Shown here piece by piece: positions 54,584-63,635 of a stretch of 64,000 nucleotides of DNA (its first letter is position 1; each line of letters opens with the position of its first letter). The stretch covers positions 62,001 through 126,000 of the forward strand of contig NZ_JRVC01000004.1 in assembly GCF_000807925.1 (NCBI RefSeq), given 5' to 3'. Origin of the DNA: Novosphingobium subterraneum. GTDB lineage: Bacteria; Pseudomonadota; Alphaproteobacteria; Sphingomonadales; Sphingomonadaceae. Below the pieces are notes generated by a model. That model saw nothing but the letters and a program-made list of their open reading frames with translations. It had not been told where the DNA came from and ran no database searches. Position numbers and translations under genes: made by a program.

Positions 54584-55603
54584 TCAGGCACTTTCGCGCG
54601 CGACCAGTTCCGGCTGCATGACAGTCGATGGAGCATCCTCTCCGGCAATCCTGCGGCGCAACGCATCGACCATTGCCTTGGCACCCTCGGCGATGTCCTG
54701 CTTCACGGTGGTCAACTGCGGCACCATCCGGGCGGCTAATGGGAGGTCGTCGAAACCGGTGACGGCAACGTCATCCGGGACGGTGACTCCTCTTTCGTGG
54801 AGAATTCGGATGGTTGTCATCGCGATGATGTCGGATGCACACACGATGCCGTCCACTTCGCCGGCAAGGGAGTCGAGATGCGCTGTTATCTGGCTTGCCA
54901 TCTCATCACTTGCCAGGTGGGTCGGAAAATTGGCAAGACTGACATCGGATAGCCCGGCGATCGCCCGTTCTACACCGCGCAGGCGTTCGGCAATTTCTGG
55001 TCCGTTGGTATCACCGAAGAAGGCGAGACGTTTGGCTCCGCGCGCCAGCAGGCGCCGTGTTGCGAGCGCTCCGCCAGCCGCGTTGTCCACGCCCACCGTG
55101 CATTGGACCTGACCCTCGCGATAGCTGCCCCAAACGACCAACGGTCGATAGTGTTTTGCGACCCGTTCGATCACGTCGAACTGGTTTGACTGTCCGATGA
55201 CCAGGGCGCCATCGAGCATGCCGGAGTCCACGATACGGTCGAGCCACTCGTCGTCCCCAGGAATGACGCGAGAGAGCATAAGGTCGTGTCCGCTCTCTGT
55301 CAGCTCGTCGGCGAGGTAGCCGAACAACGTCATGAAAAAGGGGTCCGAGATGTGCTGGCGCCGTTCATGGCCAAGTGGAATGACCACGCCGATCACGCCG
55401 GTCTGCTGCGTGCGCAACCGACGGGCCATCTGATTGGGGCGGAACCCGTGTTCCCGAGCCAGGGCCTGGATGCGTTCTCGGGTCTCCTTGTTTACCAGGG
55501 ATTTGTCGGCAAGTGCGCGCGAAACCGTTCCGGCGGAAACGCCAGCAATCTTGGCTAACTCGGCAATATTCCTGATCTTGCCGGGCTTTTTTACGTCGTC
55601 CAT
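54584..55603 (-). CDS. LacI-family transcriptional repressor
   Basis: The 339-aa protein has an N-terminal helix-turn-helix (IAELAKIAGVSAGTVSRALA) with hinge helix GFRPNQMARRLRT, and a periplasmic-binding-like sugar domain (GVIGVVIPLGHERRQHISDPFF, DGALVIG, GFDDLPLA). ATG 55603 is set by the HTH; the frame is open further upstream. Expected to bind the CAATCGATTG-type operators in front of the transporter and the TonB receptor and to be released by sucrose, fructose or a derivative. Confidence 0.91.
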   Translation of the reverse strand: MDDVKKPGKIRNIAELAKIAGVSAGTVSRALADKSLVNKETRERIQALAREHGFRPNQMARRLRTQQTGVIGVVIPLGHERRQHISDPFFMTLFGYLADELTESGHDLMLSRVIPGDDEWLDRIVDSGMLDGALVIGQSNQFDVIERVAKHYRPLVVWGSYREGQVQCTVGVDNAAGGALATRRLLARGAKRLAFFGDTNGPEIAERLRGVERAIAGLSDVSLANFPTHLASDEMASQITAHLDSLAGEVDGIVCASDIIAMTTIRILHERGVTVPDDVAVTGFDDLPLAARMVPQLTTVKQDIAEGAKAMVDALRRRIAGEDAPSTVMQPELVARESA

Positions 55604-55766
55604 GGAAAATGCATGTCCTGCACAAGCGCTTCTCTGCGCGATTTTGCGCAATGTCTTCGGGCGATTGATGCGCCGCACGGAGGCGGCGTGTCAATGACTA
55701 TGGTGCCCGAGTTCTCGTAGGGCTCGGCGCCCGGTGTTGCATGATAAACACGATTTGCGCATCGAA

Positions 55767-55780
55767 TGCAATCGATTGTT
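55767..55780. promoter_or_regulatory. LacI-type operator 2 (TGCAATCGATTGTT)
   Basis: Identical to operator 1 over 14 bp. It lies 164 bp from the lacI start and 90 bp before the receptor ATG, in the divergent lacI/receptor promoter. Confidence 0.78.
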
Positions 55781-55788
55781 ATTTGGAC

Positions 55789-55803
55789 TTGCAAACGATT
55801 GCA
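55789..55803. promoter_or_regulatory. LacI-type operator 3 (TTGCAAACGATTGCA)
   Basis: A second site whose centre is 23 bp from operator 2, so two repressor dimers could sit side by side on nearly the same DNA face. Symmetric TGCAA/TTGCA ends around AACGAT. Confidence 0.7.
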
Positions 55804-55830
55804 GTAGGGTTTAGCGAACATCTGACTGAT

Positions 55831-55849
55831 TCCTGCAGGTGCTGCAGGA
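55831..55849 (+). repeat. Perfect 8-bp inverted repeat in the receptor leader
   Basis: TCCTGCAG (55831-55838) and CTGCAGGA (55842-55849) flank GTG, 20 bp before the receptor ATG and just before its GGAGGA ribosome site. In RNA it is a tight hairpin that may tune translation or mRNA stability. Confidence 0.5.
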
Positions 55850-55869
55850 GCATCTTGGTGGGAGGAAAT

Positions 55870-58380
55870 ATGAAGCTTACACCCCTTTACGGCTGTGCCT
55901 CGCTTGTCGCGCTCTGCAGCGCGATGTCGGCCATGCCCGCTCTCGCGCAGGACGCAGCACAGGCTGACAGCGCCGAAGCCGCTCCTGAGACAACCGGCCT
56001 TGACGCTATTGTCGTGACCGCATCGGGCCGTGACAAGACGCAGCTCAACAGCGCAGTCTCGGTCAGCTCGATTTCGTCCGAGACCATTCAGGCGATCCGT
56101 CCTACCTCAGAAGCCGAAGTGTTCCGCGCCATCCCGGGCATCCAGGTTGCCGGTACCGCCGGCCCAGGCGGCAACTCGAACATCGCCGTGCGCGGTCTTC
56201 CGGTCGCCACCGGTGGTTCGCCGTTCGTGCAAATCCAGGAAGATGGCCTGCCGACCGTGCTGTTCGGCGATATCCAGTTCGGCAACAACGATTACTGGAC
56301 CCGCTTCGACGGATCGGTGCAGAACATCGAAGGCGTTCGTGGCGGTTCGGCCGGCACTTTTGCCTCGCAGGCACCTGGCGCGGTGATCAACTACATCAGC
56401 CACACCGGTAAGCAGGAGGGCGGCTTTGTCTCGATTAACCGCGGCCTCGGCTATGACGAGACCCGCGCCGACTTCCGTTATGGCGGTCCGATCAACGACA
56501 CGATGTACTTCCACATCGGCGGTTACGTGAAGAACGGTCGTGGCCCGCTGAAGGCGGACTATACGGTGTCGGATTCCTTCCAGGTCAAGGGCAACCTGAC
56601 CAAGGAGTTCAACGAAGGGCGCGGCTATTTCCGCCTCAACTTCAAGGTGGCCGATACGCAGGAGCCGAACTACACCGGCGCACCCGCACTTGCCACGATC
56701 ACCGGCAAGAAGGTCTCGAACATTCGCCCCTATCCGGGCTTCGATGGTCGTGATTCCTCGAACTACTCGATCTACAATCAGGACTTCCTCATCTATAACC
56801 GTGAGGGCAACCTCGAGCGCGTCAAGATGGACGGCATCACCACCCAGGCGCAGTCCTTCGGTGGCCAGTTCCACTATGATTTCGACGGCGGGATCACTGT
56901 CGATAACAACATGCGCTACACCAGCATGAGCGGTGCGTTTGCCTCACCGTTCCTCAACACCGCGCTGACCTCGTCGGTGCTCGGGTCGACCGTCAACGGC
57001 CGCACCGTCGCCGCGATCCGCTATGCCAGCGGTCCCAAGGCCGGTCAGCTGTTTACCGATCGCTACCTCGACAACAACGTCAACGTGCGCACCAACATCC
57101 GCGACATTGGCAGCTTTGCCAATGACCTGACCCTCGCCGGCAAGTTCGACGTCGCATCGGGCAAGCTGACCACCCGCGCTGGTCTGTTCTACATGAACCA
57201 GAAGATCGCGATGGACTGGCACGTCAACAAGTCGCTGCGCGAACTGAACGGCGACAACCCCTCGCAGCTCGATCTGTTCGACAGCGCGGGCAACAAGCTG
57301 ACCCAGGCCGGCACCTCTGGCTACAACAACAATTGGGGCGAATGCTGCGCTCGCGACTACGACCTGTCGTATGCGAACACGGCGCCGTACCTCTCGCTCG
57401 ACTTCGACCACGACCAGTTCGGGCTCGATGGCTCGGTCCGCTTCGAGCGCATCAAGTCGACCGGCTATGCCATCGGCGGCGGAGCCGAGTTCCCGATCAA
57501 CAGCAATGGCGTGACCATCCCTGCGATCACTGCCAACGGCGTGCGCGAGAACCTGAACTATACCCGCAGTTACACCTCGTGGACCGTGGGCGGTCTGTTC
57601 AAGGTCACGCCGAACGTGACGATCTTCGCCCGCACCTCACGGGGTGGCCGCTTCAACAGCGACCGTCAGACGCTGGGCGGCAAGATCCGCAACGACGGTG
57701 TGCTGTGCCGTGCGAGCGACATCGGCAGCAACGGCTGCTCGGCTGACGGCGTGACGCCTTCGGTTGACTTCGTCACCCAGCACGAACTCGGCATCAAGAG
57801 CCGTGGCGATCTGTTCGGCGGCCAGTTCACGATGGAAATGACGCTGCTCAAGGGCAACTTCAAGCAGTCGACCTATGAGCTGTCGGCCACCCGCTGCCCC
57901 GGTGGTTCTGGCGGTTGCGTCATCGATGCCAAGTTCAAGTCGACCGGTGCGGAATTCTTCGCAACCTATCGCAACGGCGGCTTCAGCTTCGTCGGCAACG
58001 CTACCTACTCGAAGGCCAAGCGCCAGTCGGCAGGTGCCACGTCCTATACTCGTTCGCCCAACCTGCCTGACCTGATCTACACGGCATCGGCCAATTACGA
58101 CATCGGCGATATCGCCACCGTCGGCGTGGCGATGACCGGCCAGACCAGTGCGATTGACGATGCGGGCTTCGAGTATCCGGGCAAGGCCATCTTCAACCCG
58201 TCGCTTCGTGTCTACCCGATGAAGGACCTCGAACTCGGTCTGCAGGTCTACAACGTGTTCGATACCTTCGACCTGCGCGGCAACGGCGGCATTGCCGACC
58301 CGACTGCCAACCCGGTCGTGATCGGCGGTGCGCCTGCACTGGGCCGCACGGTTTCGGCTTCGGTCCGTTACAACTTCTGA
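55870..58380 (+). CDS. TonB-dependent outer-membrane receptor (sugar locus)
   Basis: This 836-aa receptor has a signal peptide (cleavage after PALA), TonB-box-like LDAIVVTASGRDKTQLN, plug segments VFRAIPGIQVAG, NIAVRGLP and VRGGSAGTFASQAPGAVINYI, and barrel ending ASVRYNF. It probably takes up sucrose, raffinose or fructo-oligosaccharides through the outer membrane. GGGAGGAAAT precedes ATG 55870; the 129 nt of open frame upstream cover the operators and are not coding. Confidence 0.94.
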   Translation: MKLTPLYGCASLVALCSAMSAMPALAQDAAQADSAEAAPETTGLDAIVVTASGRDKTQLNSAVSVSSISSETIQAIRPTSEAEVFRAIPGIQVAGTAGPGGNSNIAVRGLPVATGGSPFVQIQEDGLPTVLFGDIQFGNNDYWTRFDGSVQNIEGVRGGSAGTFASQAPGAVINYISHTGKQEGGFVSINRGLGYDETRADFRYGGPINDTMYFHIGGYVKNGRGPLKADYTVSDSFQVKGNLTKEFNEGRGYFRLNFKVADTQEPNYTGAPALATITGKKVSNIRPYPGFDGRDSSNYSIYNQDFLIYNREGNLERVKMDGITTQAQSFGGQFHYDFDGGITVDNNMRYTSMSGAFASPFLNTALTSSVLGSTVNGRTVAAIRYASGPKAGQLFTDRYLDNNVNVRTNIRDIGSFANDLTLAGKFDVASGKLTTRAGLFYMNQKIAMDWHVNKSLRELNGDNPSQLDLFDSAGNKLTQAGTSGYNNNWGECCARDYDLSYANTAPYLSLDFDHDQFGLDGSVRFERIKSTGYAIGGGAEFPINSNGVTIPAITANGVRENLNYTRSYTSWTVGGLFKVTPNVTIFARTSRGGRFNSDRQTLGGKIRNDGVLCRASDIGSNGCSADGVTPSVDFVTQHELGIKSRGDLFGGQFTMEMTLLKGNFKQSTYELSATRCPGGSGGCVIDAKFKSTGAEFFATYRNGGFSFVGNATYSKAKRQSAGATSYTRSPNLPDLIYTASANYDIGDIATVGVAMTGQTSAIDDAGFEYPGKAIFNPSLRVYPMKDLELGLQVYNVFDTFDLRGNGGIADPTANPVVIGGAPALGRTVSASVRYNF

Positions 58381-58386
58381 TGCTGG

Positions 58387-58411
58387 CGGGAGAGGCCTGG
58401 CGTCTCTCCCG
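58387..58411 (+). terminator. Hairpin after the TonB receptor
   Basis: CGGGAGAG (58387-58394) pairs with CTCTCCCG (58404-58411), 6 bp after the stop. No T-run follows, so termination may be partial, as fits a receptor mRNA that is more abundant than the genes behind it. Confidence 0.5.
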
Positions 58412-58539
58412 GTCACCTCGGGTCGCATGAGGGAGGGGCGGGGCGCTGATGCGTTCCGCCCTTCCGTTCCAATATCGCCGCAAGAGCGATAGGACAGAAG
58501 GGACGCCAACAAGAGGCACGCCTGAATGAGCTGTATGAC

Positions 58540-60042
58540 ATGAGCAATCCTGACCTGATGATCCGATCCATCGCGGTGATCGGTGGTGGCACTGCAGGCT
58601 GGATGACAGCGGCGGCGTTGGCTCAGGCGCTGCGGCACAACTGCAGCATCACGCTGGTCGAATCCGACGAAATCGGCACGGTCGGCGTAGGCGAGGCGAC
58701 GATCCCGCCGATCCGCACCTTCAACGAGACGCTCCAGATCGACGAGCGCGAGTTCGTGCGCAAGACCAAGGGCTCTTTCAAGCTCGGCATCGAGTTTGTT
58801 GACTGGGGCAGCCTCGGCAACAGCTATTTCCATCCGTTCGGTCCGCATGGACGGGCGTTCGATATCGTCAACCTTCACCACTACTGGCTGCGGGCGCGTG
58901 AAGCGGGCGAGACTGCGCCGCTGGACGAGCATTCGATGGCGTGGGCTCTGGCAAAGGAGAACCGGTTTGCTCCGCCGATGCCAGATCAGCGCAATGTGCT
59001 TTCGACCTTCGATTATGCCTATCATTTCGATGCAGGCCTCTATGCGAAGTTTCTGCGCGAATACTCAGAAGCCAGGGGCGTGACGCGCATCGAGGGCAAG
59101 GTCGCCAGCGTGCAGCAGGACGCCGAGACCGGCTTTGTCACAGGGGTAACGCTGGATGATGGGCGAGCGGTCGAAGCGGAGTTGTTCGTGGATTGCTCGG
59201 GCTTTCGCGGCCTGCTGATCGAAGGTGCGCTCAAGGCGGGCTACGAGGACTGGACGCACTGGCTGCCGTGCGATCGGGCAATGGCCGTACCATGCGAGAA
59301 TGCAGGGCCGCTGACGCCCTACACCCGGTCGACTGCGCGGGAAGCGGGGTGGCAGTGGCGCATTCCGCTGCAACATCGCACTGGCAACGGCTACGTTTTC
59401 TGCAGCCAGTTCCTGTCCGAGGATCAGGCTGCGGACAAGCTCCTGTCGCGCCTGGATGGCAAGGCGTTGGCCGATCCCCGGCCGCTGCGTTTTGTCACTG
59501 GTCGGCGCAAGACTTTCTGGGAAAAGAATGTCATTGCGGTTGGCCTCTCCAGCGGGTTCATGGAGCCGCTGGAATCAACCTCGATTCATCTGATCCAGGC
59601 CGGCATTTCCAAGCTGCTTGCCCTGTTTCCCGAACGCACCTTCGATCCCATCGTGATCGAGGAGTACAACCGCATTGCCATCAACGAGTACGAGCGGATC
59701 CGCGATTTCCTGATCCTGCACTACAAGCTCACGACGCGCGATGACTCCGAACTCTGGCGCTATTGCGCGGCAATGGACATTCCCGATACGCTCCAGACCA
59801 AGATCGAGCATTTCCGTCGCTACGGCCGCCTGGTTCAGCGCGATGCCGACCTGTTCGGCGCGCCGTCGTGGCTGGCGGTGCATGTCGGGCAGGGGAACAT
59901 TCCAGAGCGCACCGATCCGCTTGCAGACTACCGCGGGATCGACGGACGCGAGTGGCTGGGCAAGTTGCGGGCGGCGATGCACCACGCTGCGCTTCAGCAA
60001 CCGACGCATGAGCAGTTCATCAAGGCCAACTGCGCGGCATGA
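58540..60042 (+). CDS. Flavin-dependent tryptophan halogenase-like protein
   Basis: This 500-aa protein has FAD motif [26 protein letters not shown], the catalytic lysine in [14 protein letters not shown], the halogenase [17 protein letters not shown] stretch (in place of GWxWxIP, reading GWQWRIP) and the Glu/Ser halide site [11 protein letters not shown]. All halogenase residues I can check are kept. Homologues occur in many sugar/TonB-receptor loci of Caulobacter-like and sphingomonad bacteria; their role there is not known. ATGA overlap with the next gene. Confidence 0.87.
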   Translation: MSNPDLMIRSIAVIGGGTAGWMTAAALAQALRHNCSITLVESDEIGTVGVGEATIPPIRTFNETLQIDEREFVRKTKGSFKLGIEFVDWGSLGNSYFHPFGPHGRAFDIVNLHHYWLRAREAGETAPLDEHSMAWALAKENRFAPPMPDQRNVLSTFDYAYHFDAGLYAKFLREYSEARGVTRIEGKVASVQQDAETGFVTGVTLDDGRAVEAELFVDCSGFRGLLIEGALKAGYEDWTHWLPCDRAMAVPCENAGPLTPYTRSTAREAGWQWRIPLQHRTGNGYVFCSQFLSEDQAADKLLSRLDGKALADPRPLRFVTGRRKTFWEKNVIAVGLSSGFMEPLESTSIHLIQAGISKLLALFPERTFDPIVIEEYNRIAINEYERIRDFLILHYKLTTRDDSELWRYCAAMDIPDTLQTKIEHFRRYGRLVQRDADLFGAPSWLAVHVGQGNIPERTDPLADYRGIDGREWLGKLRAAMHHAALQQPTHEQFIKANCAA

Positions 60043-61433
60043 GCGAGGCGGAAGCCTTGTTCCGGCGCGCCGTCGCGTTGCGCGAAGTGCAGGACCTTGG
60101 CGGTGCTCTGGACGCGATCCTGCTGGCGGCCAAAGCCGCGCCTGGCGATCCCAACGCGGCGCTGGGACTGGCGCAGATCTCGTTTGAGGCGGGGCTGAAT
60201 GCTGCAGACCTCTACGCCGAGGCGGCAAGGCTGCAGCCACAGCGGATAGACCTCCAGCGCAGCCGTGCGACTGCCTTGGCGGCCGAAGGACGACAGCTGG
60301 AAGGTGAAGACCTGCTGGAAGGCGTGCTGGCTGCAAATCCCGGTTGGATCGAAGGTCACCGCTGCCTGTGCGGAATGCGTGCGACTGTCGGCGATCCGGA
60401 CTTCGCGCGCAGCTTTCCAGCCGCGATCGAGCGCGATCCTGCCAACTTCGGCCTGAGGATGGCGTGGTTCCACGTGCTTGCCACGGCCCGGCAATGGGAC
60501 GATGCCCGCGCCGTCATAGCAGACGCCGAAGCGGCATTGGGCGAACGCCAACCTTCGCTGCTCGGCAAGCTGTTCATTGCCAGCGAGAGCGGTGAAGCGG
60601 CGGACAACGCGGCATTGTTCGACGGCGTGGAACACGTTCAGGACGTGGGGCTCGATCTCGCCCGCGTTCGACACTTCCTGCGCGGTGGGCAGATAGAACG
60701 CGGCCGCGACGTTTGCCTGCGCCACGCCGGAACCGCAGCAATGCGCGCTTTCTGGCCCTATCTTTCGCTTGCCTGGCGGCTCCTCGGTGATGCCCGTGTC
60801 GATTGGCTCGACGGCGGGATGCGCGATGTCCGGGCGTTCGATCTTGGCTTCAGCGCTGAAGAATTGGCGGAACTGGCACGGACGCTTCGCCGGCTTCACA
60901 CCATGAACGAACCCTGGCACGAACAGTCAGTTCGCGGCGGCACGCAGACCGAGCGGCCGCTGCTGCTGCGGATCGATCCCGTCATCGCTGCAGCGAGGAG
61001 CAGGATCGAAGTGGCAGTCGCACGCTACATCGCCGACTTATCCTCGCCTGACCCCGCGCACCCGCTGCTTGCTGCGCCACGGGGGCGGTCTCTGTTCGCC
61101 GGTAGCTGGTCGGTAAAGCTGCGGCCCGGTGGATATCACGCGATGCACACGCACCCTATGGGCTGGATCAGCTCTGCACTTTACGTTACCGTGCCGGAGG
61201 AGCCCCGGCGGGGGGCGGCGCCGGCGGGTTACCTGCAATTCGGAAAACCGCCGCCCGAACTCGCGCTGGCGCTTGAGCCTTACGGCTTGATCGAGCCCAA
61301 GCCAGGTCGGCTCGTGCTGTTTCCCTCGACGATGTGGCACGGCACTGTGCCGTTCACTGATGGAGAGCGAATGACCATCGCTTTCGATGTCGTTCCAGCT
61401 CCCGCAATCCCCAACCCGCCCGCAAAGGCCTGA
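60039..61433 (+). CDS. TPR protein with putative 2OG-Fe(II) oxygenase domain
   Basis: The 464-aa protein has N-terminal helical TPR-like repeats (residues about 1-260) and a C-terminal domain similar to the putative 2OG-Fe(II) oxygenase family PF13759. Iron/2OG residues likely in [34 protein letters not shown] (His) and ERMTIAFDV (Arg). It is coupled to the halogenase gene by a 4-bp overlap. Such pairs recur beside TonB receptors. Substrate unknown, perhaps a peptide or the receptor itself. Confidence 0.75.
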   Translation: MSEAEALFRRAVALREVQDLGGALDAILLAAKAAPGDPNAALGLAQISFEAGLNAADLYAEAARLQPQRIDLQRSRATALAAEGRQLEGEDLLEGVLAANPGWIEGHRCLCGMRATVGDPDFARSFPAAIERDPANFGLRMAWFHVLATARQWDDARAVIADAEAALGERQPSLLGKLFIASESGEAADNAALFDGVEHVQDVGLDLARVRHFLRGGQIERGRDVCLRHAGTAAMRAFWPYLSLAWRLLGDARVDWLDGGMRDVRAFDLGFSAEELAELARTLRRLHTMNEPWHEQSVRGGTQTERPLLLRIDPVIAAARSRIEVAVARYIADLSSPDPAHPLLAAPRGRSLFAGSWSVKLRPGGYHAMHTHPMGWISSALYVTVPEEPRRGAAPAGYLQFGKPPPELALALEPYGLIEPKPGRLVLFPSTMWHGTVPFTDGERMTIAFDVVPAPAIPNPPAKA

Positions 61434-61434
61434 G

Positions 61435-62757
61435 ATGCGCCCTCGCTATCATTATGCCCCCGCCGTCAACTGGCTGAGCGATCCCAACGGCCTCGTCTGG
61501 CAGGATGGCGCGTGGCACATGTTCTACCAGTACAATCCTTTCGGTGAAGAATGGGGGCACATGTCGTGGGGGCACGCTGTTTCGTCGGACCTCGCACATT
61601 GGCGGGAGCTGCCGGTGGCACTGGCCGAGGAAAATCAGACCATGATCTTTTCGGGTTCGGCAGTCATCGATCATGCCGACAGTGCTGGCTTCGGACATGG
61701 CGCGATGATCGCAATCTACACCGGCGCCAGAACCGATCGCCTGCATCAGTTCCAATGCATTGCCGCAAGCACCGACCAGGGGCGCACCTTTACCAAGTAT
61801 TCCGCAAACCCGGTGCTGGACCGCAAGATGGAAGACTTCCGCGATCCCAACGTGTTCTGGCATGAGCCGACGCAGCGCTGGATCATGACCGTGGTCCTGT
61901 CCGACGAGAATCGCGCCTTGATCTATGGATCGGGCGACCTGAAATCATGGGAAGAGCTGTCTGAGATACCGACAGACGGCGCGCCGGGACACTTGTGGGA
62001 ATGCCCGTTCCTCGTCGAACTACCCATTGAAGGCTCCGCTGAGACACGCTGGTTGTTCAAGGTCGATGTGCTTTCAGGCGCGCCGGGATCGGGCGCTCTT
62101 TATCGGGCCGGCAGCTTTGACGGTATCCGGTTCAAAGCCGAAAGCGCCTGGCAGGTGGCCGACTACGGCGACGAGTTCTACGCGGCTATTGGCTGGACGG
62201 AACCACGCGACCGACTAGACAGGCCGACGTGGATTGGCTGGATGGGCAACCATGCCGTTCAGAAGCACTTGCCGCTGCAAGGGTGGCGCGGTGCGATGAG
62301 CCTCCCTCGCAGGCTTTCGCTCAGGCGGCGCGAGGACGGCTTCGTGCTCGTCCAGTCGATCGAACCATCATGCCGCGCACTCTTCGGTGGAGCGGAGAAG
62401 ATCGAGCTGGATCACGGCTGCTTTCCACTGCCGGGTTGTGCCATGCTGACGGCGGATGCTGGCGAGTGGAGCTTCACGCTTTCCGATGACGCGGGACGCT
62501 TTCTCGCATGCTCTCGCAAGGCAAGCAGGATCGAGGTCGTGCGCAAGGATGCACTAACGCCCCAGCTTGATCGGAAGTGCGAAATGGAGCTCACCGGCGA
62601 TGGACCAGTCGAGATCTGGCTCGACCACGGCAGCATCGAGATCATCGCAGGGGCTGGGGCAGATTGCCTCACCTTGCAGCATCGCCTTGCCGGTGAGGCA
62701 TGGGCGTTGCGCGGCAGCGGCACACTTTCTGCCCGTTACCTTGCTGCGAGCGCTTGA
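61435..62757 (+). CDS. GH32 sucrose/fructan hydrolase
   Basis: This 440-aa enzyme cleaves beta-fructosides. Nucleophile Asp16 in NWLSDPNG, transition-state Asp137 in FRDPNVFW, acid/base Glu189 in LWECPFLVE; a C-terminal beta-sandwich follows from about residue 300. ATG 61435 follows the upstream stop by 1 bp; a longer in-frame start at 61387 would overlap that gene. No signal peptide. Acts with the fructokinase encoded on the opposite strand. Confidence 0.93.
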   Translation: MRPRYHYAPAVNWLSDPNGLVWQDGAWHMFYQYNPFGEEWGHMSWGHAVSSDLAHWRELPVALAEENQTMIFSGSAVIDHADSAGFGHGAMIAIYTGARTDRLHQFQCIAASTDQGRTFTKYSANPVLDRKMEDFRDPNVFWHEPTQRWIMTVVLSDENRALIYGSGDLKSWEELSEIPTDGAPGHLWECPFLVELPIEGSAETRWLFKVDVLSGAPGSGALYRAGSFDGIRFKAESAWQVADYGDEFYAAIGWTEPRDRLDRPTWIGWMGNHAVQKHLPLQGWRGAMSLPRRLSLRRREDGFVLVQSIEPSCRALFGGAEKIELDHGCFPLPGCAMLTADAGEWSFTLSDDAGRFLACSRKASRIEVVRKDALTPQLDRKCEMELTGDGPVEIWLDHGSIEIIAGAGADCLTLQHRLAGEAWALRGSGTLSARYLAASA

Positions 62758-63635
62758 CGGCCGAGTTCGATGGCGCCGGTGATTCCCGCATCATCTCCAA
62801 GGCCCGGCGTGACGATGTAGCTTTCCAGCTCGGCGTCGAGCCGTGGATGCTGAACATAGCCATTAAGCTGGCCAACCGTAGCCTTGCGCACCGCTTCGAC
62901 CAGCCCCGGCGCCTTCATCACGCCACCGCCGAAAATCAGCCGGTCCGGCATGTGCAGCAGCACCAGTGTCGAGGCGAGGTGGGCGATGTAGTCGGCCACA
63001 ATGCCCACTTCCTCTGCCCCGAGCTTGTCGAGGCTGGTGCCCCACCGCTTCTCTATGGCTGGACCACAAGCCAGGCCTTCGAGGCAGTCGCTGTGATAGG
63101 GACAGATGCCGGGGAAGGGATCGCGCGACGGATCGCGCGGCGGTTGGATATGGCCGCTCTCGAAGTGCGAAATGCCCATCAGCGACTGGCCATCGCGCAC
63201 AACGCCCGTGCCGACCCCGGTGCCGATGGTGGTGTAGGCGAGGGTGCGGCAGCCTTGACCCGCCCCGGCCATCCATTCGCCGATCGCGGCGCCGTTCACG
63301 TCGGTATCCACCTTGATCGGGGCGCCAAATCCGGACAGCACGTCGTGAAACCGTGCGCCTGACCAGCCCGGCTTGGGCGTGGTGGTAAACGTGCCGTAGG
63401 CGGACGACGTCGGGTCGATGTCGATAGGGCCAAAACTTGCTACGCCGAACGCCGCGATCGGACCATGCTGCGCGCTTGCCTCTTCGAAGAACGCCTGCAT
63501 TGCCGGCCATGTCTCGGTCGGCGTGTTCGTCGGCATGCGCGTGCGGGCGAGGATTTCACCCTCATGCGTCGCAAGCGCAAGCACGAACTTGGTGCCGCCA
63601 GCTTCGACCGCTCCGATCAGACCTTTCTCGCTCAT
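62736..63635 (-). CDS. ROK-family fructokinase
   Basis: This 299-aa sugar kinase has phosphate-binding EAGGTKFVLA at the N-terminus, catalytic VDTDVNGAAIGEW (Asp), GTGVGTGVV and the zinc-binding CPYHSDCLEGLACGPA that marks the fructokinase/mannokinase subgroup. It phosphorylates fructose released by GH32/GH68. The C-terminus overlaps the convergent GH32 gene by 22 bp. The start overlaps the transporter stop (ATGA). Confidence 0.92.
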   Translation of the reverse strand: MSEKGLIGAVEAGGTKFVLALATHEGEILARTRMPTNTPTETWPAMQAFFEEASAQHGPIAAFGVASFGPIDIDPTSSAYGTFTTTPKPGWSGARFHDVLSGFGAPIKVDTDVNGAAIGEWMAGAGQGCRTLAYTTIGTGVGTGVVRDGQSLMGISHFESGHIQPPRDPSRDPFPGICPYHSDCLEGLACGPAIEKRWGTSLDKLGAEEVGIVADYIAHLASTLVLLHMPDRLIFGGGVMKAPGLVEAVRKATVGQLNGYVQHPRLDAELESYIVTPGLGDDAGITGAIELGRQALAAR

